A stretch of DNA of 64,000 bases from an uncultured Kangiella sp. (GCA_950096615.1 CATNCP010000001.1:62001-126000), one strand, 5' to 3'. Counted from the first letter of the stretch, positions 50,504 through 62,172 are shown. The notes: a model not told the origin generated them from the sequence alone. A program made the numbers and translations.

Positions 50504-51202
50504 CTAATCTTCCTCAGTCATTAGACGTTCTACCGTCGCTTGATCAACACCATTGATGACATTGCTATAACCCAATTGATTTAATGTTGCTTTAGCTTTA
50601 CCCGCACGGTTCCCACTTCGGCAGTAAACCACCACAAGTTGGTCTTTATCAAAATCTAATTCTGTAGCACGTTCAGAAATTTCATCATAGGGAATATGAG
50701 TTGCTTGTGGATAGTGGCCACTATCGAACTCCTGCTGGGTCCGAACATCCATGACCACAGCGCCACTAAGTTCTTCGCCCTCCATTACAATAAAGTGTGC
50801 CTTATAACTGGCGGGGTTAATTTTAATATTCGTTGCTGGATAGGGTTTCAAGAAGCCTAACTGTACTGTCATATCTTGAATTTGCAGACTCTTCTTAGAA
50901 TCAGCTCCACCAATCGTCATCACTTTCTGAATAGGCGTTTCATCCAGAGTGTAATTGACAACAACTTCCGCACTTCCCTGATGAATACACTGGGCACCTT
51001 TAGGACATCGTGAGTCTTGCTTGACTCGCTCAAATTGAAACTCTACATCATTGAACAAAACTTTTTCACCAGCTTCTAAAGTAAAGTCTCTTGGCAGTTC
51101 AGAACTAGAAAAGTCAGAACTTTCCTCATCTAAACTATCGGCGCGACAGCCCAGGGTCACAAGGGCAATCACTAGAATCATCACTAAACGCTTTAAACTC
51201 AT
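50504..51202 (-). CDS. Putative lipoprotein with C-terminal rhodanese-like domain
   Basis: Lipobox-like VTLGC near residue 19; MDVRTQQEFDSGHYPQATHIPYDEI and VVYCRSGNRAGKA. Confidence 0.88.
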   Translation of the reverse strand: MSLKRLVMILVIALVTLGCRADSLDEESSDFSSSELPRDFTLEAGEKVLFNDVEFQFERVKQDSRCPKGAQCIHQGSAEVVVNYTLDETPIQKVMTIGGADSKKSLQIQDMTVQLGFLKPYPATNIKINPASYKAHFIVMEGEELSGAVVMDVRTQQEFDSGHYPQATHIPYDEISERATELDFDKDQLVVVYCRSGNRAGKAKATLNQLGYSNVINGVDQATVERLMTEED

Positions 51203-51267
51203 GGCGTTACTCCTTTATAAAAATCAATAAAAGCATTGTTGACGTTGAAAAAAGAAAAAGCAAGGAA

Positions 51268-51343
51268 TGGCGTCCCCACCAGGACTCGAACCTGGAGCTT
51301 AGGCTTAGGAGGCCCATGATTTATCCAGTTAATCGATGGGGAC
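51268..51343 (-). tRNA. tRNA-Arg (anticodon CCT)
   Basis: Reverse complement folds as GTCCCCA/TGGGGAC acceptor, GATT/AATC D-stem, TGGGC-CTCCTAA-GCCTA anticodon arm, CCAGG-TTCGAGT-CCTGG T-arm, encoded CCA. Confidence 0.95.
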
Positions 51344-51425
51344 GCAGAATGTTAAACACGTATCAAGTTTTACCGACTTAACAGCTACCGCTATTATATT
51401 CATAGGAAAGAAAAGATAAATGCTA

Positions 51426-52292
51426 TCAATGAATATTTGCTACTAAGTAATCAATCAGTACCCGTAATTTAGGCGACATAAATCGGTTTTGCGGATATAC
51501 CGCCCAAATTCCTTCTTCTGGAATCCGGTAAGTTTCGAGTAGCGGTATCAATTTATTATTATCTAAATACCGTCGAGTATAATAATCAGGGAGCTGAACA
51601 ATACCAATACTTTTTAAGGCTGCTTGAGTTAATCCAAAACCACTGTTGTAACGTAAACTGCCACTAACTTTAATGTTCTTTTCTTTTCCATCAAGATTAA
51701 ACCGCCAATAATCAAGCGTGCCTAGCAGACAGTTATGATTAGCAAGCTCCGATAAGGTATGAGGTGTTCCGTACTTTTCAATATAACGTGGCGAGGCACA
51801 CACATAATTCGAGCGTTTGCTTAACTTTCTAGCCATTAATGTGGAATCTTTTAAATCACCAATCCTTATCGCTAGATCGTAGCCTTCTTCAACAATATCG
51901 ATTCTTTTATTGGTTAAATAGGCGTCCACTTTGACATCTGGGTAATCAAGCACAAACTCATTAATCAGTGGCAAAATAACTTGCTCGCCATAAGTCACGG
52001 TTGCGGTAATTTTTATGGTTCCTTGGGGTTTGCTCTGTAAGTTCAGCAACTCGTCTTCCGCATGTTGCAAACCATCCAACACCGCCCTGCAATGTTGATA
52101 ATAAACACTGCCTTCTTGCGTAATAGTTACCGTTCTTGTGGTTCGATACAGCAGTTTTACCCCAAGTCGAGCTTCAAGCTGGCTGATCTGCCGACTGACT
52201 TGAGCGGTTGATAAATCAAGTTTACGAGCTGCCGCTGTAAAGCTGCCCTCTTCTGCAACAGCGACAAATTCTGAGATTCCTTGCCACTTCAT
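51426..52292 (-). CDS. LysR family transcriptional regulator
   Basis: MKWQGISEFVAVAEEGSFTAAARKLDLSTAQVSRQISQLEARLGVKLLYRTTR HTH; start set at the internal ATG. Confidence 0.95.
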   Translation of the reverse strand: MKWQGISEFVAVAEEGSFTAAARKLDLSTAQVSRQISQLEARLGVKLLYRTTRTVTITQEGSVYYQHCRAVLDGLQHAEDELLNLQSKPQGTIKITATVTYGEQVILPLINEFVLDYPDVKVDAYLTNKRIDIVEEGYDLAIRIGDLKDSTLMARKLSKRSNYVCASPRYIEKYGTPHTLSELANHNCLLGTLDYWRFNLDGKEKNIKVSGSLRYNSGFGLTQAALKSIGIVQLPDYYTRRYLDNNKLIPLLETYRIPEEGIWAVYPQNRFMSPKLRVLIDYLVANIH

Positions 52293-52307
52293 ATTATTAC
52301 CATATAT

Positions 52308-52325
52308 TATTACATTTATGTAATA
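52308..52325. promoter_or_regulatory. Candidate LysR operator dyad TATTACAT-TT-ATGTAATA
   Basis: Perfect 8-bp arms in the divergent lysR/frmA intergenic region. Confidence 0.6.
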
Positions 52326-52337
52326 GTGATTTGATAA

Positions 52338-53528
<1,191 letters not shown>

Positions 53529-53562
53529 ATAAAGATTAGGCTTTAAGACTAAGGTATAGAAT

Positions 53563-54399
53563 ATGACTATAGAAAACTTAAGCTCAAACAAATCGTTTGG
53601 TGGCTGGCACAAGCAATACAGTCACCAATCAAAGGCGCTTAATTGCAGTATGCAGTTCGCTATTTATTTACCGCCACAAGCCAGCGAATCAAACCCTGTG
53701 CCAGTGCTTTACTGGCTTTCAGGCCTAACTTGCACCGATGAAAACTTCATGCAGAAAGCTGGGGCACAACGAATTGCAGCAGAACTCGGTATTGCCATCG
53801 TAGCTCCAGACACAAGCCCTCGTGGCGATGATGTGGCCAATGATGATGCGTATGACCTTGGACAAGGTGCGGGCTTTTATATCAATGCCACACAAAGTCC
53901 TTGGGATAAACATTACCAAATGTACGACTACATCAATGATGAGTTGCCCGAAATCATTAAGCAAACCTTCCCTGTCAGTAACAAGTGGGCAATATCAGGA
54001 CACTCAATGGGCGGACACGGTGCACTGATGATGGGCCTGCGCAACTCAGAAAAATACTCATCGATATCTGCTTTCAGCCCCATAGTTAACCCTGTTAACT
54101 GCCCTTGGGGAGAAAAGGCTTTCACTGCTTATCTAGGAGATGATAAGGCAGATTGGCGAGAATACGACGCTACGGAGTTGTTGCGCAAAAACTCTGCTGA
54201 GATACCAACATTGATAGACCAAGGTTTATCAGACAACTTCCTAGCAGAGCAATTAAAGCCACAAAATTTCGTAACAGTAGCCACAGAACAAGCCTTCCCG
54301 TTAACTTATAGAGAGCATGAAGGCTACGATCACAGTTACTACTTTATTATTAGTTTTATTGAAGACCACTTAAGGTTTCATGACAAACACTTAAATTAA
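53563..54399 (+). CDS. frmB: S-formylglutathione hydrolase
   Basis: [38 protein letters not shown]. Confidence 0.97.
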   Translation: MTIENLSSNKSFGGWHKQYSHQSKALNCSMQFAIYLPPQASESNPVPVLYWLSGLTCTDENFMQKAGAQRIAAELGIAIVAPDTSPRGDDVANDDAYDLGQGAGFYINATQSPWDKHYQMYDYINDELPEIIKQTFPVSNKWAISGHSMGGHGALMMGLRNSEKYSSISAFSPIVNPVNCPWGEKAFTAYLGDDKADWREYDATELLRKNSAEIPTLIDQGLSDNFLAEQLKPQNFVTVATEQAFPLTYREHEGYDHSYYFIISFIEDHLRFHDKHLN

Positions 54400-54407
54400 A
54401 GATATAA

Positions 54408-54432
54408 AAAAAGCCGCACGAAGCGGCTTTTT
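54408..54432. terminator. Bidirectional Rho-independent terminator
   Basis: AAAAAGCCGC-acgaa-GCGGCTTTTT between convergent genes. Confidence 0.88.
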
Positions 54433-54433
54433 A

Positions 54434-56380
54434 TTAATCAACTCTACTAGTTGTTACTTTGGTTTTTAAATTTTGATTTAAAAAGTTGAGCATTTTTGTA
54501 TAAGCTTCTATTCTATTTTCTTCATCAGCAAAACCATGCCCTTCATTAGGCTTCACTAGTGATTGGTAGGGTATGTTAGCTTCATCCAGCTTCTCTGTTA
54601 ACACCTCATAATGCTCGATAGGCGTTCTTCTATCGCCAGTACCGTGCACTATTAAAAGACTTGCTTTAATTTTATCCACAAAATTTACAGGTGAACGTTC
54701 GTATGCAAAGTCTTCGTTATCATAACCCCAAGCTTCATTTAAAAACTCTCGACCAGTCTCACGCTCATAAATATCAGAGTATTTAAAGACTTTAATATCA
54801 TACGCTCCAGCATAACCGATTGCGCACTGATATAAATCTGGCTCTTTAACCACGCCCATTAGTGCAGCATAGGCACCATAACTTGCTCCCGCGATACAGA
54901 TACGGTCCTTATCCGCGATGCCTTTTTCTACAGCCCAAAGCGTCGCATCAGTTAAGTCATCCTGCATCTCACGGCCCATTTTCTTATAGTGATCATACTG
55001 GAAGCTTCTCCCTCTTCCGCCTGAACCACGATAATTGACTTGTAAAACCGCGTAGCCATTATATGCATAATAGTGTGCTTCAGGATCATAACTCCAACGA
55101 TCATAAGGACCATAGGGACCACCATGAACCAACACCACCATTGGAAGATTTTTTTCTCTGTCTTTTGGCAACGTTAAGTATCCTCGAATTTCTAATCCAT
55201 CCCTTGCTTTGAATGAAATTGGATGCCTAAGGCCAAGTTCTTCAGTTTCAATCCAAGGTAACGCCTTCATCTCAAAAGACAGCTTATTGTTTTTAGCATC
55301 GTAGAGGTAAAAAGTGCCTGCATCTTGATCATTAGATACCTTAACAATAGAAAACTGGTTGTCTCTAGTAGGCTGACCAATATCGACGACTTTATCTGGA
55401 AATGCAGCTTCTAAGCTAGACTGAATTTTATAAGCTTTATTTTCGGTATTAAAAAAACTAGTCTCAGGATAGTTCGGAAGCCTCTCGACGCCGACAACTT
55501 GAGGGTTATCATATTGATAATCATAAATATACCCTTCAACATCAGCATCTCCCTCAAGCTTGTGCACTAGGCTCATTTCCTTAGTGCTTAAATCGATGGA
55601 GTAAATCCCTGAGCCTTGTTCATTCCTGTCAGAAAAGACCATTAACTTTGAGTCATTATCGTAAACTTGTATTGGATTAATCATCCCATTTTCACGCTTA
55701 AACTCTTCAAACTTTTCCCATTCACCAACAGAGTTCTTCAGATACAAGACGATTAAATCATCATCTTCATCTGCTAAGCCGATACTAACATAAGCCTTTT
55801 TATCTGAACCGATAAGCAAGTTTCCGTTTTTAACTGCTCCAGTCTCGAGTTTTTTATATCTACTCGAATAAATATCAAACTCAAATAATGCTGGGTAGTT
55901 CCTTTCGTACATTATGGCCAAAACTTTGTCTTCATCATTGTCCAAAGTATCTACTACTCTAAAGCCTCTTGGTAAAGATGTACCGGCTCCAGCTTTATTT
56001 CTAGGTGGCCATATTTGGTATTTTTTTGTTCCATCTACATCACCCGCAAAGTAATAGCCAGTTCTTGCAGGTAGGTCTAAGGGTCCCACTTTCTTATTTT
56101 GGCTAACTATCAACCTTTTATCCGAAGCCCAGAAAAAACTCCCGGCTTCAAAATCCTGTGGAAAGAAAAATCTTTGTTTAATCTCTTTTGTTTCTCTGTC
56201 TAATATGTAAACTTCTTTTTTGCCAGTCGCCTCCCCTCGTACAGCTAAGTACTTCCCATCAGGAGATAAGCGAAGACTATCTGCTTGGCTGTATTTAAAG
56301 AAGTCTTCAACAGTTAGCTGCGCAATGCTGGTTATTGGAAGTAGTAAAAACGACAAAACAAAGGCTTTTAATATTTTCAT
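54434..56380 (-). CDS. S9 (prolyl oligopeptidase) family peptidase with signal peptide
   Basis: VVLVHGGPYGPYDRWSYDPEAHYYAYNGYAVLQVNYRGSGGRG; CIAGASYGAYAALMG; PNEGHGFA. Confidence 0.95.
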   Translation of the reverse strand: MKILKAFVLSFLLLPITSIAQLTVEDFFKYSQADSLRLSPDGKYLAVRGEATGKKEVYILDRETKEIKQRFFFPQDFEAGSFFWASDKRLIVSQNKKVGPLDLPARTGYYFAGDVDGTKKYQIWPPRNKAGAGTSLPRGFRVVDTLDNDEDKVLAIMYERNYPALFEFDIYSSRYKKLETGAVKNGNLLIGSDKKAYVSIGLADEDDDLIVLYLKNSVGEWEKFEEFKRENGMINPIQVYDNDSKLMVFSDRNEQGSGIYSIDLSTKEMSLVHKLEGDADVEGYIYDYQYDNPQVVGVERLPNYPETSFFNTENKAYKIQSSLEAAFPDKVVDIGQPTRDNQFSIVKVSNDQDAGTFYLYDAKNNKLSFEMKALPWIETEELGLRHPISFKARDGLEIRGYLTLPKDREKNLPMVVLVHGGPYGPYDRWSYDPEAHYYAYNGYAVLQVNYRGSGGRGRSFQYDHYKKMGREMQDDLTDATLWAVEKGIADKDRICIAGASYGAYAALMGVVKEPDLYQCAIGYAGAYDIKVFKYSDIYERETGREFLNEAWGYDNEDFAYERSPVNFVDKIKASLLIVHGTGDRRTPIEHYEVLTEKLDEANIPYQSLVKPNEGHGFADEENRIEAYTKMLNFLNQNLKTKVTTSRVD

Positions 56381-56424
56381 AACAGATCCTACTGTATCAA
56401 TTTGTAGCTTTTATAGTTATAGTC

Positions 56425-56453
56425 AAAAAAGCCCTGCTTTTGCAGGGCTTTAT
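56425..56453 (-). terminator. Terminator downstream of the TonB-receptor gene
   Basis: On the minus strand GCCCTGC-aaaa-GCAGGGC-TTTTTT. Confidence 0.85.
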
Positions 56454-56473
56454 TTGCACCTAAACGTTAAAGT

Positions 56474-59296
56474 TTAGAATACGTATGTTGCTTCAAGGTA
56501 GACTTCTCTGCCAATGCCCGCACCACCGTATACAAAAGTGTTATACCATGGGAAGTCATTAGGTCCGATAGTACGGTCACGAGGGGCACCGTTATCGAAC
56601 AAGTCACGGATTGTTAAACGAGTTCGGAAGTCTGAACTCCAGTTATAACTTGTTGTTAAGTTATAACGGAAGTGAGGAGGAACTCGGTCATTCAACGTAC
56701 CGTCTTGAACTAGAGGATGACCTGGGTCATACACTGTCGTAGAACCACGGCGAAGCATTGTTAATGCTACGCTAAAGTCATCATAACTATAAGCAGCTGT
56801 GGCATTAATGTTAGAGCGAGGCTCCCATCCACCTAAGATTGGGTCATCACGTAACTCAACACCATCAAACTCATGACTTAATAGGTGTGAGTAATTAACC
56901 ACAAAGTCTAAACGACCATAGTCAATATCAAACCCATAGATCAAGCGAGCATCAACAGACTCCACAGACTCTTCTGAAATGTTACGAGGAGTCACGTTAA
57001 AAGAGCTGATCTCATCAACGTCGTCATCTGGGTTATACACACGTGTAATTAAGTTAGAAACTTGATCACAGCTAATGTCTGACAAGTCTTGTGACGGTCT
57101 AGATCCAGTAACTTGTACCGTACCATTAGTCAAACAGTCAAACTCACGGAACAATAATGAGCTTGAAGATAGTTGAGCTACACGGTCTTCAAGAGTCACT
57201 TTCTGCCAATCCAACTGGAATGATAAGTCATCGGTAATGTCATAAACAAAGCCGGCCCAACGTGTATCACCAGTTTCATCTTTTAACGGTTCATTACCAA
57301 CTTCACCTGGTCCCAAGCGGCGGGCAAAAATTTGTGTTCCTGTACAATCATCAATAGCATCGAAAGTACCTGGCTCACCTAAGCCCTGCCAGCAAGAGTA
57401 CAAATCTGTTACTGTCGTATAGAAACCTGTACGACTATAAACTTGTACTAAATCTGGAGCACGGAATGACTCAGAATAACCGCCACGGAATAAGAAGCTA
57501 TCCGTAGGACGCCACTCAAACTTTACAGATGGAGTTACACGAGTACCAATAGAAGATGACTCATTATCATATTTGTCAGCACGAGCCGCTACGTTAATAT
57601 CTAACGTTTCATGCAGAGGAATATTCATCTCCATACCAACAGCAGTACGGGTTCTATCACCTTGACCATCATAACCCGTCAAACCAAGCCAACCAGAGCC
57701 AGCCGTGTATGGGAACGGAGGTTGCTGAGTAATTAACTCATCTGGTACAAACTTAAGTTCTTGCTTTTCAAACTCTAAAATACCGGCGTAAGAAACAGGA
57801 CCAGCACTCATTTCCCAAAGGTCACCACGCAACATAAATTGCGCACCAGTTGAAGATGTTTCGTTACCATAAGTTTGAGTACCTAGAGCGCTATTTACCA
57901 AAGCACGATTTGAATCGTCAACTTGAGCAAACAAGTTATCAAACAAACCAAAAGTACCGTTACCTTGGAAAACAGGTGTTGCACCGGCATAGCCTAAAAA
58001 GTCACCGAAGAAAACATCAATAGCTTCTTGAGCTTTAAAACGAACACGGCTACTTTCTAACTCATACTCACTGCGGTATACAGATGCTTCCCACTCGTGG
58101 TCACCAAAATAGCCACGAGCACCAAAAGATGCATTGTAAGAGTTATCCTCAAACTTAGAGTCTAATGAACGCTGTAAATCTGACTCATAAAAGCTTCTCA
58201 ATACCGTGTAATAATCGCCATTATTCACATTCAAAATACGTTCTTGAATGAAGATACTGTAGCGATCTACTGATGACTCACTTGAGTTATACAGAAGCTC
58301 ACCAAAAAGCTCTACATCACCTAAATCATAAGTTCCGTTAGCAAAAACTGACAGCTGTTCACGCTCATTACGGAAGTTGGTCAAGGCAATATTGTCTCGA
58401 CCACATAAATAACCTAAAGAGTCTGAGAATAAAAAGCGCTCTGAACCAAAGTTTTCACATTGATTACCTGGATCAACTAATGTAAAAGAGTTTCTGTCTA
58501 ATACATAAGTATCAAAGTTAAGTGTTGGTGATTCGATATCCGAATAAGGATAATCTTCATTAGAATCATACTTATCATAGTCACCTGCACTGATAGGATC
58601 TGTTTTACGATATGAGATACCAACAGAGAAGTTACCATTTTCAGTTACAGTTCCAGTCGTCAAGTCAACGCGATAATCGTTGCCTTCGGCTTCAACTGGA
58701 CGTCCGTAGATGACATTTAAAGTTGTTTCATCAACATTTTGCTTTAAAACGATATTTACAACACCTGCAACAGCGTCAGAACCATAAATTGATGAACCAC
58801 CACCGCTTAGAACTTCGATACGCTCGATTGCGGCTTGTGGAATTGCACCAAAGTTTACCGCAGAGCTACTGCCTTGGTATGCAGCTGGGTAGTTAGCTAC
58901 TCGACGACCATTAATTAAAGTCAAAGAGTTACCCACACCAAAGCCGCGGATATTTAAAGTACGAATATCAGGAGTGAAGCCACCCGAAAACTCAGGGCCC
59001 TCAATCTGAACACCAGTATTAATGGTTAAGTCATTCAATGCATCATATACAGTTGTATGACCTTGTTTCTTCATGTCATCACCAGTAATAATCAGTACAG
59101 GTGACGCACCTTCCACGTGATTTCTTTTTAGGCGTGAACCAACAACAGTTACAACTTCTGTTTCCGCCTGTTCCTCTTGTTCCTCTTCACTTCCTTCTTC
59201 CGCAGCGTAAGCCGTGGTAGTGAAAGCCAATGAAGCAGAGGCAAAAAGTGCTAACTTTACCGCTTTTGCGATAATATTATGCTTACTCATTGTCAA
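56474..59296 (-). CDS. TonB-dependent receptor
   Basis: Signal peptide; plug domain VVTVVGSRLKRNHVEGASPVLIITGDDMKKQGHTTVYDAL; GSDAVAGVVNIVLK; C-terminal F. Confidence 0.96.
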   Translation of the reverse strand: MTMSKHNIIAKAVKLALFASASLAFTTTAYAAEEGSEEEQEEQAETEVVTVVGSRLKRNHVEGASPVLIITGDDMKKQGHTTVYDALNDLTINTGVQIEGPEFSGGFTPDIRTLNIRGFGVGNSLTLINGRRVANYPAAYQGSSSAVNFGAIPQAAIERIEVLSGGGSSIYGSDAVAGVVNIVLKQNVDETTLNVIYGRPVEAEGNDYRVDLTTGTVTENGNFSVGISYRKTDPISAGDYDKYDSNEDYPYSDIESPTLNFDTYVLDRNSFTLVDPGNQCENFGSERFLFSDSLGYLCGRDNIALTNFRNEREQLSVFANGTYDLGDVELFGELLYNSSESSVDRYSIFIQERILNVNNGDYYTVLRSFYESDLQRSLDSKFEDNSYNASFGARGYFGDHEWEASVYRSEYELESSRVRFKAQEAIDVFFGDFLGYAGATPVFQGNGTFGLFDNLFAQVDDSNRALVNSALGTQTYGNETSSTGAQFMLRGDLWEMSAGPVSYAGILEFEKQELKFVPDELITQQPPFPYTAGSGWLGLTGYDGQGDRTRTAVGMEMNIPLHETLDINVAARADKYDNESSSIGTRVTPSVKFEWRPTDSFLFRGGYSESFRAPDLVQVYSRTGFYTTVTDLYSCWQGLGEPGTFDAIDDCTGTQIFARRLGPGEVGNEPLKDETGDTRWAGFVYDITDDLSFQLDWQKVTLEDRVAQLSSSSLLFREFDCLTNGTVQVTGSRPSQDLSDISCDQVSNLITRVYNPDDDVDEISSFNVTPRNISEESVESVDARLIYGFDIDYGRLDFVVNYSHLLSHEFDGVELRDDPILGGWEPRSNINATAAYSYDDFSVALTMLRRGSTTVYDPGHPLVQDGTLNDRVPPHFRYNLTTSYNWSSDFRTRLTIRDLFDNGAPRDRTIGPNDFPWYNTFVYGGAGIGREVYLEATYVF

Positions 59297-59504
59297 TGTC
59301 TCCCCAGTGTATTATATATTTTTGCCGTCCCTCTATGTCCGACCAAGAAATACTAATGCATATCCGCACGGTTTGGAAGTATTTAATTTAGATTATTTTA
59401 ATGTAAAGACATAAGATTAGTTACTAGATTAGCCGACGAACATACCATCTGACTTGTCTTAGCTCTTGTGCTAACCTAGCTATAAATAAGCCAGAACTAT
59501 ACCA

Positions 59505-59927
59505 ATGAGCAAAGTATCTATCCTTAAACCACGAGGCAGCTATTCTGAGATCCCCCTTTATTCTGGGCGCATTCCAGCAGGTTTTCCGGGCGTGGTTGAT
59601 GAGCATATGGAAGATACTCTCAGTCTAGATCAGCTCCTTATAAAACACCCAGCTACTACATTTTTCGCGCGCGTCGAAGGCGACTCTATGATTGAAGCAG
59701 GCATATTCCAAAATGATATATTGGTTGTCGATCGTTCTATTTCTGCGAAAGATAACGATATTGTGGTCGCCCTATTAGACAATGAGTTCACCGTGAAACG
59801 ACTAAAATCTCAAGGTTCGTTGAAGTTAAAAGCTGAAAACGCTAATTATCCTGACATTGAGATCACGGGGGAACATGAGTTAGTTATTTGGGGAGTGGTT
59901 ACAGGGCTTGCGAGGAGTCTTCGTTAA
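59505..59927 (+). CDS. umuD: UmuD-like S24 self-cleaving translesion polymerase subunit
   Basis: AG-FPG cleavage region, FFARVEGDSMIEAGI (Ser), NEFTVKRL (Lys). Confidence 0.95.
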   Translation: MSKVSILKPRGSYSEIPLYSGRIPAGFPGVVDEHMEDTLSLDQLLIKHPATTFFARVEGDSMIEAGIFQNDILVVDRSISAKDNDIVVALLDNEFTVKRLKSQGSLKLKAENANYPDIEITGEHELVIWGVVTGLARSLR

Positions 59928-61183
59928 TGACACCGAACCAAGGCTCTGTGTACGCACTATGCGATGTTAATAGCTTTTATGTTGCTTGCGAACGTTTATT
60001 CCGTCCAGACTTAAAAGATAAGCCAGTCGTGGTTTTAAGCAATAATGATGGTTGCGCCATTGCAATGTGTAGCTTCTCAAAATCACTAGGTATTAAAATT
60101 GGAACACCTTATTTTGAAATAAAGCCTCTGCTTAAACGCTATAATATTGAGTGGTTCTCTTCGAATTACGGACTTTACGGCGATATTTCACAGCGTTTTA
60201 ACTGGGTTTTGCAGCAATTCACTGACAAGGTGGCGCCCTACTCCGTCGATGAATCCTTTTTACTATTTGAAGGTTTTAATGGCGATCTTAATGAACATTG
60301 CCTCAATCTAAAAAACACAGTTTGGGACTGGTTATCTTTACCTATTTGCGTTGGTTTAGGTCCGACAAAAACACTAGCAAAGGTAGCCAATTATTACGCT
60401 AAGAAGCACAAACAATCCACTGATGGTGTGGTCAACTTATGCAGTTCAAGAAACCGTAAGTGGGCCTTAGAACATCTTGCGGTAGAAGATATTTGGGGGA
60501 TTGGCCGCCGACTATCCCAAAAACTAAAATTACAGCGAATTTATACAGCATGGGATTTACATAATTGCGACTACAAAACACTGCAACGAATGTTTTCTGT
60601 CAATATGGAACGCACTATTCTCGAGCTACGCGGGCAACCGTGCCTTGGCTTCAACGAGCAACCGCAACCGAAGCAATCGGTCCTGAACTCCCGCTCTTTC
60701 GGCACTCCTATTTCTGAGCGGATAGACTTGAAAGAAGCACTCTCTTATCATGTGACCAGATGCTGTGAAAAACTGCGTAAACAGTCGTCGCTAGCAAATA
60801 GTATCCAGTTCTTTTTGCGCACTCGCGATGGTAACCATCCACAGGTTACTTTATCCCTAACGGAGCCTAGCGATGATACCAGTCTTTTTTTACAAGCAAT
60901 TGAACAAGGGCTCAGGAGAGTCTACGACTCCAGCCAAATCTACAAAAAAGCCGGTGTCATGTTATTAGGGCTTGAACCCAGCAAAGGGTACCAAACTGAT
61001 ATTTTTAACCAAACACGCCAACGCCCTGAGTTAATGGAGAGCCTAGACACTATCAACGCAAAGTTTGGGCAAGATGCAATTAAGTTCGGTAGCCTTGGCT
61101 TTGAGAAGCGCTGGGCCATGCGTGCTAACGCTCGCTCTCCACACTACACCAGTCGCTGGGATGATATAGTTGTGATTTCTTAA
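59927..61183 (+). CDS. umuC: Y-family DNA polymerase V subunit UmuC
   Basis: YALCDVNSFYVACERLFRPDLKDKPVVVLSNNDGCAIA; starts at TAATG overlapping the umuD stop. Confidence 0.96.
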   Translation: MTPNQGSVYALCDVNSFYVACERLFRPDLKDKPVVVLSNNDGCAIAMCSFSKSLGIKIGTPYFEIKPLLKRYNIEWFSSNYGLYGDISQRFNWVLQQFTDKVAPYSVDESFLLFEGFNGDLNEHCLNLKNTVWDWLSLPICVGLGPTKTLAKVANYYAKKHKQSTDGVVNLCSSRNRKWALEHLAVEDIWGIGRRLSQKLKLQRIYTAWDLHNCDYKTLQRMFSVNMERTILELRGQPCLGFNEQPQPKQSVLNSRSFGTPISERIDLKEALSYHVTRCCEKLRKQSSLANSIQFFLRTRDGNHPQVTLSLTEPSDDTSLFLQAIEQGLRRVYDSSQIYKKAGVMLLGLEPSKGYQTDIFNQTRQRPELMESLDTINAKFGQDAIKFGSLGFEKRWAMRANARSPHYTSRWDDIVVIS

Positions 61184-62028
61184 CCCTTAAAGGGGAAAGC
61201 GGACTGTAGAGCGTCCAAATCAAGATTTACTTTTTTCAAAGAACATAATCCAACGATATCCTCTATACTCATTGTAGACAACTTTCTTTCAGAGGTTGGT
61301 TGATAAATTGGATATTTAATCGAGCTATAGTAATCATGAAATTTAAAACCACCGCCAGTTAACTTGTCAGATAAGGTGATCCAGTGACTTGGTATACCAT
61401 ATGCGTCAGAGGCAATTAAGCCATGTAGCGAAGAAGATATAATGTGCTCACACTCAAGTAACTCATCAATAAACGCTTCATCATCCTTACCGATATCAAG
61501 AACTTTCACGCCTTTTGCAGCCAACTTTTTAACAAGCGGGCTATTTTTATCTCTATAATGTGGAACGATACCTAAGGCATACTTTTTATCTACTTTGGGA
61601 AAATAAAACCTTGGCATTAAAAGAGCCGGGTCACCATAAACCTCAGGTGTCTCAATTTTATGCTTCAATAGTAACTCTCTCGTTAAAGGACCACGCACAG
61701 CGCAAACCTTCAAAGGCTTATACTTAATGTTGCCTTTTTTAGAAATAAAACCTGAGCCCCAAACGATACTATTATGATTTGCCATCCTAAGGATGCTACC
61801 AACAGCAAGAACATGTTGCTGTTCTTCCGGCACGCATGTCAGGACCTCTTTTTTTGATAACTTACTTAACAAGTAAAGGTTGATGCTATCTCCCCAGTTA
61901 GGGGTTGTAGCAAAATAATTACAATACAGCTTACCATCTTCAATACAAGGCTTGTTTGACGGCTGAAGTTTAGTTGGACCAAATAATTTTTGTCTCAACT
62001 TAAGAATAATATTCATTAAAACACTCAA
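61180..62028 (-). CDS. Polysaccharide pyruvyl transferase family protein
   Basis: NWGDSINLYLLSKLS; GSILRMA; SSSLHGLIASDAYGIPSHWI. Confidence 0.85.
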   Translation of the reverse strand: MSVLMNIILKLRQKLFGPTKLQPSNKPCIEDGKLYCNYFATTPNWGDSINLYLLSKLSKKEVLTCVPEEQQHVLAVGSILRMANHNSIVWGSGFISKKGNIKYKPLKVCAVRGPLTRELLLKHKIETPEVYGDPALLMPRFYFPKVDKKYALGIVPHYRDKNSPLVKKLAAKGVKVLDIGKDDEAFIDELLECEHIISSSLHGLIASDAYGIPSHWITLSDKLTGGGFKFHDYYSSIKYPIYQPTSERKLSTMSIEDIVGLCSLKKVNLDLDALQSAFPFKG

Positions 62029-62172
62029 AAGTTCCTTTAATCAAACTCATTATCCTACAGTCAAGCTATAGGTCAATAACAAGTAGCATATAAAATGAAA
62101 GGAAATATTCCAAACAGGCAGTCTAATGTATTTTAATCTACAATGTTTATAGTAAGATAATGAAAAGCCCCA

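Noticed and set aside
51268-51343. tRNA-Arg(CCT) as an integration hotspot
   Set aside because: No integrase, no duplicated tRNA 3' end and no phage-like genes found nearby
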